Source: Oryzias latipes
Lineage: Eukaryota > Chordata > Actinopteri > Beloniformes > Adrianichthyidae
Reading direction: 5' to 3'
DNA: 64,000 nt
Assembly (NCBI RefSeq): GCF_002234675.1
Contig: NC_019873.2
Coordinates: forward strand, 12,722,235-12,786,234
A program made the translations under genes and the position numbers. Each line of letters begins with the position of its first letter. Within the stretch, counting starts at the first letter, position 1. Positions 50,463 through 61,794 of the stretch are shown piece by piece. The notes under the pieces were generated by a model, which was given only the letters and a program-made list of their open reading frames with translations, did not search any database and was not told the DNA's origin.

Positions 50463-50514
50463 GATGATTACAGCTGATTGGAAGACAGTTGTCTTCCAAT
50501 CAGCTGTAATCATC
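50463..50514. repeat. Near-perfect 52-bp palindrome
   Basis: Two exactly complementary 25-base arms (50463-50487 and 50490-50514) are separated by only GT. The inner arm reads CAGCTGATTGGAAGACA. It is not part of any repeat family I can recognise here and could extrude as a cruciform. Confidence 0.95.
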
Positions 50515-50519
50515 TTTAA

Positions 50520-51947
50520 ATTAATTAAGGCTCCTCGCTGACCAGTGCCCCCCACCACCACCACGCCGCCTTCCAGGGAACGCCTGTTCTCTTTGATCTT
50601 TCTCCGAAAGCAGCATATGTTTTCTTTGATTAATGAACACTTTCTAACCCCCCAAATCAATTATCCTCTGGTTACCCTGCCATACTGCAGATGGTGATGT
50701 GAGGGTGGGGGGTGGGGGTCCTTATTGCAACCGTTTACTGAACTTCATTACATCAGATTAGGCCTCTTTGGTTTCATGAATCTCTTGGATGACATCGTTC
50801 CACTTTCACTGACACCCCCCACCCCTTCTCTGGAGGACCACTGGCTTAATCCTCCGAGCAAAATTTTTTTTAAATGGCCTGTGGTCCATTCAGAGGTCCA
50901 TGATGGGAGTAACTTGCTGCAAATCACGGTAATGAAGTGGAGGATTCCAGTGACTTTAAACTTAAGTCTGCTGCGACCCAAAGGCACCCAAAGTTCTGTT
51001 TTTTTACCTTTTCCCTTTAACTCAGCTTATAGATACAAAGCAAGAGCAACAAATATTTTGTTGGTCTTTGTAAAAAAAAAAAAAATTAGCCAGAGTTAAA
51101 CTCACTTTTTATTAATGGAAAACGAAATGACACAGAGCCAAAAAAAAACAGATTTTATTGTGGTATTTTTAGCTGTAACGATGGAGTGCAACTATTGATT
51201 GACTTGGTGCCATCACAGCACACAACACACATGATGTCAGCAGAAAATTATCAATCCCTCATTCCAGTCTAATGTGTGGAAACACTTTGAATTTAGTAAA
51301 GACGGGAGGGAGAATGTTCTAACGTTCCCTTTGGATTATTTGGATATGGAAAAACAACAGTGGGCTAAACTTTAGGAAACTAAAATGTGGATGGATTTGA
51401 CATTAATTCTTGTTTACTTTTTTCTTTGTACACATTTTATTTAAACTTGATTATCTTGTTAGATTTACAAGGAATCTGGAAAACTTCACCTGCACTGTTC
51501 AGTACCCAGGAACCCCGGCCCCTGGGTTCCCTTTTCTTAAGCTCTGTTATTTCTCTATTACTTGTGCTTGTTTTTGTGTGTTTTATTTTGAGGGGCTTAT
51601 TTATTATTTTACTTCATGTGTGGGGTTTGTTTTTATTGTATTCTTGTTTGTTTTTTATGGAAAGCACCTTGAGCTGTCTGTTTGACATGAAAGGTGCTTT
51701 ATAAATAAAATTAATTTGAATTTGAATTTGTGATTTGGTGAGAACTTTTATCAAACAATTGTCTGATATTTTTCAATAACAAAAAGCACAAATGAAAATG
51801 ATGTTGTTGATTTTTATAAACACATAAAACAACTTTAAAATGTACAGATTATTTCCAGAAGAAAGTCCACTGGAGCCTCACACAGAACCGGACCGTGAGG
51901 TTCTGTGATGTCCCAGCTTCCTGAGAGCCTTTGACCTTTGTGTCAAT
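50520..51947. other. Intergenic; dispersed-repeat tail near 51640-51735
   Basis: No gene. The tail 'ATGAAAGGTGCTTTATAAAT' followed by repeated TTTGAATTTGAATTTG resembles 3' ends of fish retroposons. Confidence 0.4.
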
Positions 51948-51982
51948 GGGTGTTAATGGCAATGCAGTTGCCATTAACACCC
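51948..51982. repeat. 15-bp inverted repeat hairpin
   Basis: Arms GGGTGTTAATGGCAA and TTGCCATTAACACCC are perfect complements around a 5-nt loop TGCAG. Confidence 0.93.
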
Positions 51983-52162
51983 CCTGAAGACAGAAACGGA
52001 TTGTCCCCTCGTCTGGTTTCCATCATCATACACACACAGCTGCTAAGGAGTGACATTGCTATCATTAATTAAGGAGGATTCAGACACAACCCCTGTCTTC
52101 TTGCGCAAGTGGACTTTAGGTTGGAGCTATGGGAGTTTGAGGCTTCTTACTTTTCTGAGGGC

Positions 52163-52490
52163 CTGCATGGTGGTGCAGTGGTTAGCACTCTTGCCTCACA
52201 GCGAGAAAGCACTAGTTTGAATTATGGCTGGGGTGTTTCATGTGGAGTTTTTTGTGTTCTCCTCTTTCATGTGTGGGTTTTCTCTGGGCTTTTTTCTCTG
52301 GGCTTTCTCTGACTTCCTCCCACAGTCCAAAAACAGGGTTCATAGATTGTCCAAAGTTGTGCACGTGAGTATGTGAGTGTGCTGTCTCCAGCAGACCGTT
52401 GACCGGTTCAGGGTGTACCCTAATCGACAGTATCTGGGTCTGGTCCAGCAACCCCGGGACTCCAAAGAGGACTGCTGATGAGTTGACAAA
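52163..52490 (+). mobile_element. SINE-like element with tRNA-type promoter boxes
   Basis: The head GGTGGTGCAGTGGTTAGCAC matches an A box and GTTTGAATTATGG a degraded B box. The body includes 'TCCTCCCACAGTCCAAAAAC' and 'GACCGGTTCAGGGTGTACCC'. I recognise this layout as a repeat widespread in fish genomes. The copy has substitutions and deletions. Confidence 0.7.
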
Positions 52491-52559
52491 ACAGATTCTG
52501 ACTGCTTTAAGTTTCTTCAAGGCACTTTTATTAGTATTCATTGTGTATGGGGTCATGGG

Positions 52560-53150
52560 ATGTTTGTGTTAATGAGGGAGAGGGTAAAGGACAGGTTGGG
52601 TTTTTATTTAAATTTATCTCTGTTTCTTTTTTAATTGTAAAGTGCTTCAAAGTATGGGAAGCACTTTCTATTATTAAAGTTTGATTTGCACACACTTTTT
52701 TCATCTGTCAGCTCAGCAAATTTATTTTTCTTTTTGTGCTGAACAGTCAGCACTGAACAATATGATGTCTCAGTTTCATGCAGCAAAAGTCTGGAACAAA
52801 AGTCTGGAAAAGTCTGAAATCAGAAAGTGATGATAAAACAAACTTGGACTCAACAGAATCCAAGGAGAACCCAGGGTTCAAAACAGAATCCTCTTTATAT
52901 GAAGGTCTTTATTCTGTTTGGTTTTTAGGTTTGAAAGATGATTTTATTTTTTATAGCATTTAGCGTTGATGTAAAAATGCTTCATAAATAAAGTTTGATT
53001 TGAATAAAAGCTTGAAAGTCTTTTGTTTGCTCTTTAAGCCTTGTTTTTAGTTATTTCGTTAATAGGAATTGCACACTTTACTGTTTTACTTGTAAACGTG
53101 TAACGTGTCTTTAAATTCGTTGTTATCAGTGAAGGTTTGCGTTTTTCACA
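52560..53150. other. Intergenic with two retroposon-type tails
   Basis: Similar short tails occur at about 52640-52690 (ending AAAGTTTGATTTG) and 52960-53005 (ending AATAAAGTTTGATTTG). They may be ends of truncated retroposons. No gene is present. Confidence 0.4.
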
Positions 53151-53159
53151 GCAGTGCTG

Positions 53160-53327
53160 CACTGCGCAGCTGCAGGTCTCCTCCGTGCCACAAGGGGGCG
53201 GTAAGACACCGCGAACAACACAGAAAGAGAAAGAGGAAAAGATGGGGGCGGGAAGGTCCTTCCTCTGAACCTCTACACGCACGCGCTAATAGAAACCAGA
53301 ACTGGGCTCGGTGTCCGTGCAGGAAGC
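53160..53327 (+). promoter_or_regulatory. apmap promoter and 5' UTR region
   Basis: Short GC-rich stretch with CAAGGGGGCGG near 53190 and a GC box GGGGGCGGG at 53244-53252, no TATA box. This is typical of a housekeeping-type promoter. Its role is inferred from position just upstream of the apmap ATG. Confidence 0.5.
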
Positions 53328-56300
53328 ATGAACGAGTCGGGGGGGCTGCGCCTCCGGAGGCTGCAGAGACCGCAGGTCATCACCGACGAGCTTCCGGAGC
53401 GGCGCCTCAAAAGCTCCGGGTAAGAGACTCGCCCAGAGCCTCACCGCTGGTTCCGACTGGCCCGGGATCAGGAAGTCACATCCCGGTCATCAGAGGTCAG
53501 ATCAGGTCACCATGATCATTGTTGTGGTCACGTGTTCTTGGAGAACCACAAACCAGGTCACTGTGATTCTAGATTGTGGTGGTTACAGAAAAACCAGGAT
53601 CAACAAACCAGGTTAGGAGAACATCCTGAAGGAACCGATTCTACCAGGTTACTCTGTGTGAGGAGAGTTATAGAGAACCTCCAGCCCCTAGAGGATCCAA
53701 CAATGTCCAGGAGCTGCTGGTGCGATGCCCACTGGTCTTCATGCAGCAGCAGCAGCTTCCTGTTTGCTTAAGTCATCCAGAAGGGTTGCAGCAGCTTCCT
53801 GGGCGTCAGTTCCTCAAACTGCTGCCTTCTGCCCGTGCTGATGAGCATGGCAGCTAAAGGTCCCTGCAGACAGGGGCTCCTCTGGGCTCTGAATCCTAAA
53901 GCAGAAACTCTGCAGGTTTACTGTGAGATTTCACATTATGACGTTTCATTTGCTGTTTTCTTCCTCACCTGAGGGAGCCCTACTATCTGACCTAGAAACC
54001 GGGCCAGAAACCAAATCCGGAGGTAAAAATGGATCCAGATCCATGAAATCCAGAGTGTTCCCTCAAATTGTGTGAAAACTGTTTTAGTCAAGCAGAAAAA
54101 ATAGAATTATGATGCTGGAAATCTGAATCGGTTCTGGTTCACCGGGGTTGTGGCTCAGGAAGGGTGGAGCTCTGAGTCATGTTTGTTTCTGCAGCACCTA
54201 CAGCGGGCGGGTCTTCCAGGTGACCCTGCTGTCTCTGGGTGGCTTCTTTCTTCTTCCTCTGCTAGTTGTCGTCTTCATCCTGGAGTCTCCCATCAACCCT
54301 GAAGCTTTCAGGTGAGTTCAGTTCACTCATCGTACCCCTCAGAACCCCTCCCTGCACGGATTTTCAGAAATAAAGTTGTCTTCCTGACTTGCAGATGAGC
54401 CAATATTCTTTCACTTTAAACTCTGCAGTACCATCGTCTTCTAGTTCTGGGTTGTTAGGATTGACCTCTGCTACTATTGTCAGAATCCAGGACCAGATCC
54501 ATGGTGCTCACAGAGTCCAGATTAAACAAATAGATGCCCCCCCAGGTGTTTCCTGTGGTTCAGTTCTGAAGTTTAAGGTTTTTAGTTTCATTAGAAATAT
54601 TGATGAAAGCTGATTATAAATATTTTTTATTTTATTTATAATCATAAAACATTTTATTATTATTTAAAGAAAGGAAACTGTCTCACATTACATTCAACTA
54701 TAACTCAACGCTGCTCTCTCTCTCTGCTGCCCCCTGCTGGATGTTTGTGTCACTGCAGCCTTAGAGAACCACCGCTTATGAAGGGTTGTTGGGAGCCCAA
54801 TTTGAAGCTCAGAGAGTCCCAGAGGCTTTTTGAGGACCAGATCCTCGGACCAGAGTCCATCACCAACATCGGGGGTCAGTGAGTCTCTTCCCCTCACCAT
54901 CATCATCGTCATTCGCTGAGTGAAGAGCATCTTCTGTCTGCAGACGTCCTCTACACTGGAACAGCTGACGGGCAGATACTAAAGCTGATTGGTCGAAGGA
55001 TCCTCACCGTCACACGGCTCGGAAAACCTCCATGTGGTGAGAAAAAAACAAATGAGGCTCTCAGGATGTGATTTCAATTTGAAGCTAAGAAAATCGATTT
55101 TAGCTGTCTGGCTTCTTTAGCAACACTTGCACTTCTCCATAACAACCAAAGACAGGACCCCGCTCTGATTGGTGTGTTGCTCTGCGAGTGAGGCCCCTCC
55201 CACTGCTCCACTTCAGCTCTGATTGGCTAATCAGGCGTGCATGAGGGGTCACAGTGTGTTTTAGGTCAGGCCCCAGGTGGTGGGGGGAGCACATGTGAGC
55301 CCAGCATGCGTGCACGTCTCGTTTGCACAATATGACATGAAAATAAAAATAAAAATAGTCTCCAACCCATAGAACAAACATAAACACAAAGTGTAAAAAT
55401 CTATTAAGTCCCCGTTGTGAAGATCCATAACTTGATCATTGCTTTTGCTCTGAATCTTTTCTCCATGGCTGCAGCTTATGTCCTACTTTAGGTGGGAAAC
55501 TGCTGCTGTTTCCTCACAACTTCATCAAACATCAACTTTCCAGCTTCAGTTTAAACCTCCAGGGTCTTTAGAGAAATTCTTCTTTAATATAATGGGAGCT
55601 GAAAGTCCAGAACACCTGCGTTGTCGACGATGCTCAGATTTGGTTTCCTGTTCATGTCAGGCTGAACCTCTGCTAAGGTTTCATTGGAGTTTCTCCCTTC
55701 ATGAATGCTTACTGTCAGAAAGAAACAGTCGGGATTCAAACAGTCAACCTTGGTTGAGCCTGTGAGTTTGTTGCTGTTTTTGTCATGGCTGGTGTCCTGC
55801 AGGCTCCAAAGAGGATGAACCCGTCTGTGGAAGACCTTTGGGGATCAGAGTGGGACCAAATGGGACTCTGTTTGTGGCTGACGCCTATCTGGGCCTGTTT
55901 GAGGTCAACCCCAGCACAGGTAAGTTCACACTGGCCACACCCCCTTACCTGCACTTTTATTTGGGTTGGGTCTGGTAAACACATTCTTGTACCATGGCAA
56001 CAATACTTTTACTGAATCTTCTGGTTGAAACACAAGTTCAGCACTTTCGCAATGCACCACTTCCTGAGGAAAACTTCTTTTCAGCTGAACTTGGGGTCAA
56101 ACTTCAGCCGCTCTTGTCCTCCTGCAGGAGAAAAGACCCGCTTGGTGGCCGGCGGTGAGGTGGTCGGCGGCAGAAAGCTGTCGTTCATCAACGACGTGAC
56201 GGTGACGCGTGACGGGAAAAAGTTGTACTTCACAGACTCCAGCAGCAGGTGGCAGCGCAGAAACTACATGCAGCTCATCATGGAGGCCACCGCTGACGGC

Positions 56301-57239
56301 CGGTACTGCCGAACGTTGCTGTAATGTTCATGATTCAGTGTTGACTCAGCAGTTTTCTACAAAGTTCTGCTGAAATTTGGAGAAAATTTAAAGAGAAGAT
56401 TTTAAAAGTTTGAAAGCTGGTGGGGAACTTTCTTTTCCTGTCATGGTTGAGTTTGCTTTTAAGTCGAACCTGAACTTCTGTTTGGATCTTGTTTGTGCCC
56501 TTTTCGCAGAGTTCTGGAGTTTGACACCGAAACCAAAGAGCTGACCGTCATCATGGACAACCTCCGCTTCCCAAACGGCATCCACCTGCTTCCAGATGAG
56601 GAGTCAGTTCTGGTGGCAGAGACCACCATGGCCCGGATCCGAAGGTGATTCCCAGGACCAGCTGATTCTGGCAGCCGGGCCGACCCATCGGTGACCCGGA
56701 CTCTGCTTCTGTTGCAGGGTGCACGTGGCTGGTCTGAACAAAGGCGGCATGGACACCTTTGTGGAGAACCTGCCCGGTTTCCCCGACAACATCCGACCCA
56801 GCTCTTCCGGGGGGTACTGGGTGGCCATGTCTGCCGTCAGAGCCAATCCTGGCTTCTCCTTGCTGGACTTCCTCTCCCAGCGACCCTGGATCAAGAAGCT
56901 CATCTTCAAGGTAGGTTGAAGGGGAAACGCCTCGACCCTCTGCGTAGCTTCTGCAATAAGGCCACTTGGATGATTTCAAGGAAAGTAAAGAAGACTACAT
57001 TTCTCCTAAAACTGTCTCATTCCTCGCAGCTTTTCAGCCCGGACGTTCTGGTGAAGTTTGTTCCTCGCTACAGTTTGGTGGCGGAGCTCCATGATGGGGG
57101 CATCTGCACGCGGAGCTTCCATGACCCCAATGGCCTGGTGGTGGCGTACGTCAGCGAGGTCCACGAGCACGCCGGCAGTCTGTACCTGGGCTCTTTCCGC
57201 TCCCCATACATCGCCAAGCTCGACTTGGAAGCCGTGTGA
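53328..57239 (+). CDS. apmap: Adipocyte plasma membrane-associated protein (beta-propeller, strictosidine synthase-like)
   Basis: Nine exons: 53328-53419, 54195-54311, 54759-54874, 54944-55036, 55803-55919, 56128-56302, 56510-56644, 56718-56910, 57030-57239, giving 415 aa (human 416) with all junctions in phase. A short basic cytoplasmic tail (MNESGGLRLRRLQRPQ) precedes one transmembrane segment (about 38-61, VTLLSLGGFFLLPLLVVVFI), so it is a type II protein with an external six-bladed propeller. Family landmarks include GPESITNIGD, PLGIRVGPNGTLFVADAYLG, NDVTVTRDGKKLYFTDSSS, FPNGIHLLPDEESVLVAET, LPGFPDNIRPSSSGGYWVAM and a C-terminal SFRSPYIAKLDLEAV. It is linked to adipocyte differentiation and has arylesterase-like activity in mammals. 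The 766-bp intron 4 and other introns are free of obvious transposons. It is tail-to-tail with cst7. Confidence 0.95.
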
Positions 57240-57561
57240 GACGTCGGAAAACGAATGGAGCCCAGACTCTGCTTTCACTAACAAACGCAATCTATAAAGG
57301 GATTCCTTTGAAAAAGTTCATCACTGTTCATGGGCCGGTTTGGTCTCCGTGGTAACCATGTTGACTGCAACATTTTTATTTAAATGATTTTGTTGTTTGC
57401 TTTTTAAGTCCAAGTTCTTGGCGAAGCCGTTCTGCCCTCTACTGTTCAGCTTTGGGAACCCCTCACTGTTACAGCAGTGCTCGTCACTTGAAGATGGTCA
57501 GCAGGTCTTTGACCTTTGAGCTGCATGAAATGACTGACTGGCTGAAACTGTGACGAATTTT

Positions 57562-57567
57562 AATAAA
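57562..57567 (+). terminator. Polyadenylation signal of apmap
   Basis: AATAAA about 320 nt after the apmap stop, followed by a TG-rich stretch (57630-57642) compatible with a downstream element. Confidence 0.65.
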
Positions 57568-57724
57568 GGTGTGAAAGCAGAAATGATGAAACGGATTCAG
57601 ATTTTTTGGATTAAACTGATCTACAGGCTTCAGTGTGTGTGTGCGTTCCGTGGGACTTCATGGTGAAGTTCTGCATTTGCTGCAGGCCTGCTGCCATAGA
57701 CAACCTGAAGCCTTCTGAAGCCTG

Positions 57725-57990
57725 AAGGGGCAGCCGTGGCACAGAGGTAAAGCAGTCGACCTCTGATCGAAAGACCACAGGTCCGGTTCCTGCACAACAT
57801 GTGTCTAGGAAGGTCACTGAAGCCCACATCGCTCCTAGTGGTTAAAGGTTGGCCCCCAGCGTTCAGCAGCGGAGCCGCCACCAGTGTGCGAATATGTGTT
57901 TATGGGTGAATGGTACTGTCATTCTAAAGCACTTTGGGCCTTCCAAGAAGGTTGTAAAGCGCTATACAAGTACACGCCATTCACCATTTT
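57725..57990 (+). mobile_element. tRNA-derived SINE
   Basis: Same family as 19687-19907 and better preserved: head GGCACAGAGGTAAAGCAGTC (A box) and CAGGTCCGGTTCCTGC (B box), body 'GAAGGTCACTGAAGCCCAC', tail TAAAGCGCTATACAAGTACA. It lies between apmap and cst7. Confidence 0.85.
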
Positions 57991-58111
57991 AAAGTGGGAC
58001 ATCCTCCAGAGTTTGCTCCGCCCACTTCAATAGGGCAAACTAGGCAGGACAAAGAAAAGTAGTGGCTTTGTTTAGTCCAGAACGAGATTCTATCTCTTCT
58101 GTTCCCTTTTA

Positions 58112-58724
58112 AAGACCCACTCTGATGAAAATGGTGTTATTGTTTTTAATTTAATCATAAAAATTGTAGGATTTTCTCATGAAGGACATATATAAAGAAA
58201 ATTAGGATTAAAATTACAGTTCTGATTATTTATTCAAATCATTGTGAATCAGGAGCAGACAAAAAATGCAGTTTGAAAAAGCTTGTAGTTGTGGGAAAGA
58301 TGCTACGACGGCAGGCCACAAGCTCCCTGCTCTGCTTCATTCTGATGCATCCACTTGCAGACAAATAGATTCAAGTACTTCTTTGTTTTCCTCATCTGCG
58401 CTGGTTTCTGACTCAAAACTGTACAGCAAGATAGTTCCAACATTGCTCATCATTTTTGTTACTCCACTAATTTTAGCTTGGGGTTGTGAGGGGCTGTCAG
58501 CCAGCGGTAGAGCGTCTAAACAGAGAAATGATGGAAAATGAAAGAGTTCTTACTCCGACCAAAAGTCTCTTCCACAACTCAGAGCTGAGTTTCTGATGAA
58601 CTACTGCGGCTCTGCAGAAACTGTCCTAAAAAACATCATGGGTTAACTAAAATGGAATAATCATAGGTAAAAGACTACAGGGAACACTTTTACAATAGAT
58701 CCAAAAATTATCACAGAGGGACTT
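58112..58724 (+). mobile_element. MITE family 1, full-length copy at the cst7 3' end
   Basis: Ends AAGACCCACTCTGATGA and, inverted, AAGTCCCTCTGTGATAA. The left target is TTA, the right TCA. It finishes 55 bp from the cst7 stop codon, so the cst7 3' UTR very probably runs into it. On the cst7 strand it supplies AATAAA (plus-strand TTTATT at 58229-58234). Confidence 0.88.
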
Positions 58725-58779
58725 TCAATCCTTGTTTTTCCTCAGATTTGGAAAAAAAAAAACTGAGCGATGTACTCCA

Positions 58780-60709
58780 TTATCTGCAGAGAAACTTCTG
58801 AGTCATGTTCCAGTGGATCCAGGTAACTGTCCAGACTTCCAGGTGACACTCCAATGTCTGCAACACATACATTGGATAGGTTCAGACTCCTGTGCACACA
58901 CTCAGACTTGCATGATCAGGGTCAAACTCGCGTGCACTTTTAGACTCACCAGCTGCAGACGCCCTGCAGGCTGGAAGTCGCAGGTTGACAGGTTGCTGCC
59001 GTGATCTCGCTTTTGACAAACTGTTCTGGAAATCTTAAAATCCACAAGGAACCGGACCCCTTTGACAATCTGAAGAAAGTGCAGGTTTATCAAATTAACA
59101 AGGATGTGGTTAAAAATGGTTCAGTTTTACATCAGCATGTTCCAAATGCTAAAAAAAAGAATGGTAGTATTTCAAAAACCATCAAATGGGAAAACAAAAC
59201 CAAGAGAACCCATATCTGCTAATAATAATTTAGATTTTAATAACTCCATAAGAGTTTACCTTGACAGATGTACGCACACGTCAATCCTGCTCTTGCAGCA
59301 GGAGATATTTCTATTGCAATACTCAAAAAAAGTATTTCTTAAAAGATTTGGCTGAAATAGAAAAACCAGCTCATCTGGAACCCAGGAAGTACCAAATGTT
59401 GCAACTCCTCCAAAGACCACTGGAGGCCAGTTGTTATCTTCACTTGTGATTTTCCACCCATAATAAATGTAGAGTTGGGTGTCAAAAACCTCTCTCTCTC
59501 TTTTATTTTATTTATTTATTTTTACTAAATTGTTGTTTTTAAAGTGGGCACAGTGAACCTGAGCTAAAGTGTCCGTCCCACATTAGGATTAATATTGGTC
59601 ATGCATTATCCTCTGCAGGTGATATCAGAGATTATGGTATGTTACCTGAACTTATAATTTATTTTAACAATCAGGTTGACTTTTGGAGTGCTCTGCACAG
59701 ATCCCACTTTTTTTTCTTCTTTAAGCAAATAACATTTTTGGGTCAGACTTTCAGCAATAGACCTGTAATCTTGGAATAAGTTCCCTGTCTCATGATTATC
59801 TTCACTGCTAAATTTGTGTTAAAATAGTGTGGTGGGTGTGGTCGATACAACTGATCTTCACCTGTTTCTGCGCTCGAATGATGTCTGCTGGTTTGAAAAG
59901 GAACGCATCATTGGATTGGTTGTTGAAGGCACAGGCGGCGGCGAAGACGAGTTTCTGAAGGGCAGGGTCGTTCTTGCTGATGTTTTGAGGAGAGCCGGGT
60001 ATGGAGAGTCCATGATGGGTTCCTGTCACTGAGCTCACCTCTGCAGGAGAAGGAACTCTGAGGTGACAGTATCCAGCTTCTGTTTCAATAAAGCTTCTAC
60101 ACCTGACTGTAAATGTACTGAGAGCTGCTAAACTGAGTTCTGATTGAATTTTAATTAGATCCAGCAGATTAAGATACATTTGAAATAAACTCTGATAAAA
60201 ACATTGATGGAGAATCACAAACGTTTTTTGAGATCTTCACAGCCGTAGACAGAAGCAGGTGCAGAAGCTCTCAGACTTTGCCGGCCTTTGGCAATACTTT
60301 TCATGATTGCACAGACTCAGTACCCCCCCTCCCCTCCCCAATCACACTGAAGCAAGCAGAAGTTCTTGAGTAACTCAAAGGTTTGAGCAGATCTGAAAAC
60401 CTACCCACTGAAGTTCTTTCCGTTACCTCACAATTGCTTCTGCGTTCAGGGACTGATCTGGACTTCCTGGTTCTGAGTTCAAAGCTCTGCTGAGCTCCAG
60501 GATTTGAGAACATAGTTCTGACAGAAATACCACCAAAACCACAGCACACACACAGACTGCTTTGAGACCTGGTCGTCACCATGACCCCCCCCCCCCCCCG
60601 CTCCACCCTGGCATGTAGTTGATGCGTTGAATGTAGACTGAGAGCACAGAGAACTCAGCTTACCAAAAACAGCAAGGAGAGCAGCGAGCAAAAGCGTCCT
60701 CGCCGTCAT
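58780..60709 (-). CDS. cst7: Cystatin F (leukocystatin), cysteine protease inhibitor
   Basis: Four coding exons on the minus strand: 60709-60664, 60040-59862, 59069-58950, 58857-58780, giving 140 aa (human 145). A signal peptide (MTARTLLLAALLAVF) is followed by an N-terminal Pro-Gly (30-31), PALQKLVFAAACAFN and the signature NDAFLFKPADIIRAQKQ. Papain-binding loop QIVKG (75-79) crosses the exon 2-3 junction. The four disulfide cysteines are C93, C105, C119 and C139. The second hairpin has VTW (126-128) where cystatin F usually has VPW. Four N-glycosylation sequons (N35, N56, N101, N132) fit a glycosylated protein. Cystatin F controls cathepsins in lysosomes of cytotoxic and myeloid cells. An in-frame ATG at 60814 would add 35 mostly basic residues and bury the signal peptide, so the later ATG was chosen. 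Adjacent apmap and syndig1 match mammalian synteny. Confidence 0.9.
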
Positions 60710-60774
60710 CTTCTCTCTGAGCTTCCTGTGAAGCAGCAGCTTTGACCGCAGACTTGCTCTTTCTCTTCTGACAT

Positions 60775-60783
60775 CACTTCCTG
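60775..60783 (-). promoter_or_regulatory. ETS-type site upstream of cst7
   Basis: CAGGAAGTG on the cst7 strand, 66 bp upstream of the ATG, next to a TGATGTCA half-CRE. The core fits ETS/PU.1 factors, in keeping with blood-cell expression of cystatin F; binding is inferred. Confidence 0.35.
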
Positions 60784-60884
60784 GAGTAGGACAGCTGACT
60801 CCAACCAGCTTCACTGCTAGGTTTAGAGAACTAGAACCAGTGGAACTCTGGACACTCTGGCTTTAGGGAAAAAAGATTTGTGAA

Positions 60885-60973
60885 ACATGAAATCTTTCCA
60901 CCTTTATCCACCTTTGTCATGGTAGGAATAACACGTCAAAGTAAGGGTGGGGTCATCTAAGACAGCACAAGGG
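60885..60973 (+). mobile_element. MITE family 2, left-truncated copy
   Basis: The right 89 bp of the family ('CATGAAATCTTTCCACC' through 'GACAGCACAAGGG'), followed by TAAA. The left half is missing. Confidence 0.85.
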
Positions 60974-61780
60974 TAAAGGTGTACTTCCAGAAGGTGTTCC
61001 CAGACCTCTCCAGAGGAAGAGCACTCTGAGTTCTCCTGGATATCTGAGCTTCATCAGACCCCATCCTCCTTAAGAAAGCTCATTTCTGCCACTTGTACAT
61101 GTTTTTGAATCGCTCATTAGCATCCACAGCTCGTGCTCAAGGGGTTATGGGTGAAGTGGTAAACTAAAATATTTGTCTTCAGACTCAGTTCACTCTCTGC
61201 AAACCAGATAAAAAGACCCAAACAAAGTCAACATCTCTCCAGACGCACTGATCCTTCTGTCTAACTATTTTCAAAGTCCTGCTCACACCAGATCATGGTA
61301 ACCAAGTCCATTTAAGCCCAGGGACTGGTTGGTCTGTGTGCCATGATCACGCCGAAGCCGGCTTGGATAGATGTGGAGAGCTGCAGTCCATGATTCTTGG
61401 CATTGATGAGTAGTGTCTAGAGAACTCTGTCACTGTACAGATCTGCTGTGATTCCTAAATGTGCCGATTCTCCAAAGCAATTACATTAATTGTCTAATAC
61501 CCCATGATAAAAACATACAGTAAACCATGAGCAATATAGTACTCTAAAGGCAGATTATAGTAGTGTGTAATATCTCAAAAAATCAAATGCTGTCACAAGC
61601 ACGTAGCATTTTTTCACCTGGTTTTTACATGTATTGTCCCTCTTTCCCACTCCCCTCCGAGGTAGCGAGAGTGAGAATGGCTATAGAAAAAAAGACCTCC
61701 AAGAAACTAACGAGGAGTTGACATTGCAGAGTTGCAGGGTCCCTCCAAAGAAAGAAGTGACAGACAACTGCCAATTTAAA
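60974..61780. other. Intergenic between cst7 and syndig1
   Basis: No exon or repeat border recognised; probably the far side of the syndig1 transcript end. Confidence 0.4.
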
Positions 61781-61788
61781 TTTTTTTC

Positions 61789-61794
61789 TTTATT
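61789..61794 (-). terminator. Polyadenylation signal of syndig1
   Basis: Plus-strand TTTATT gives AATAAA on the syndig1 strand about 880 nt after the stop. A second TTTATT near 61800 is close by. The AT-rich interval 61780-62660 fits a 3' UTR. Confidence 0.5.

Noticed and set aside
50463-50514. microRNA precursor
   Set aside because: The loop is only 2 nt and the pairing is perfect, unlike a pre-miRNA; reported as a palindrome instead.
52163-52230. Functional tRNA gene
   Set aside because: Only A- and B-box-like motifs, no cloverleaf stems; part of a SINE-like repeat.
56551-56979. 142-aa minus-strand frame
   Set aside because: Antisense of apmap exons 7-8 and the intron between them.
60479-60814. 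111-aa minus-strand frame as an extended cst7 N-terminus
   Set aside because: It reads through the exon 1 donor into the intron and starts 35 residues before the signal peptide; exon 1 from 60709 to 60664 fits the family.
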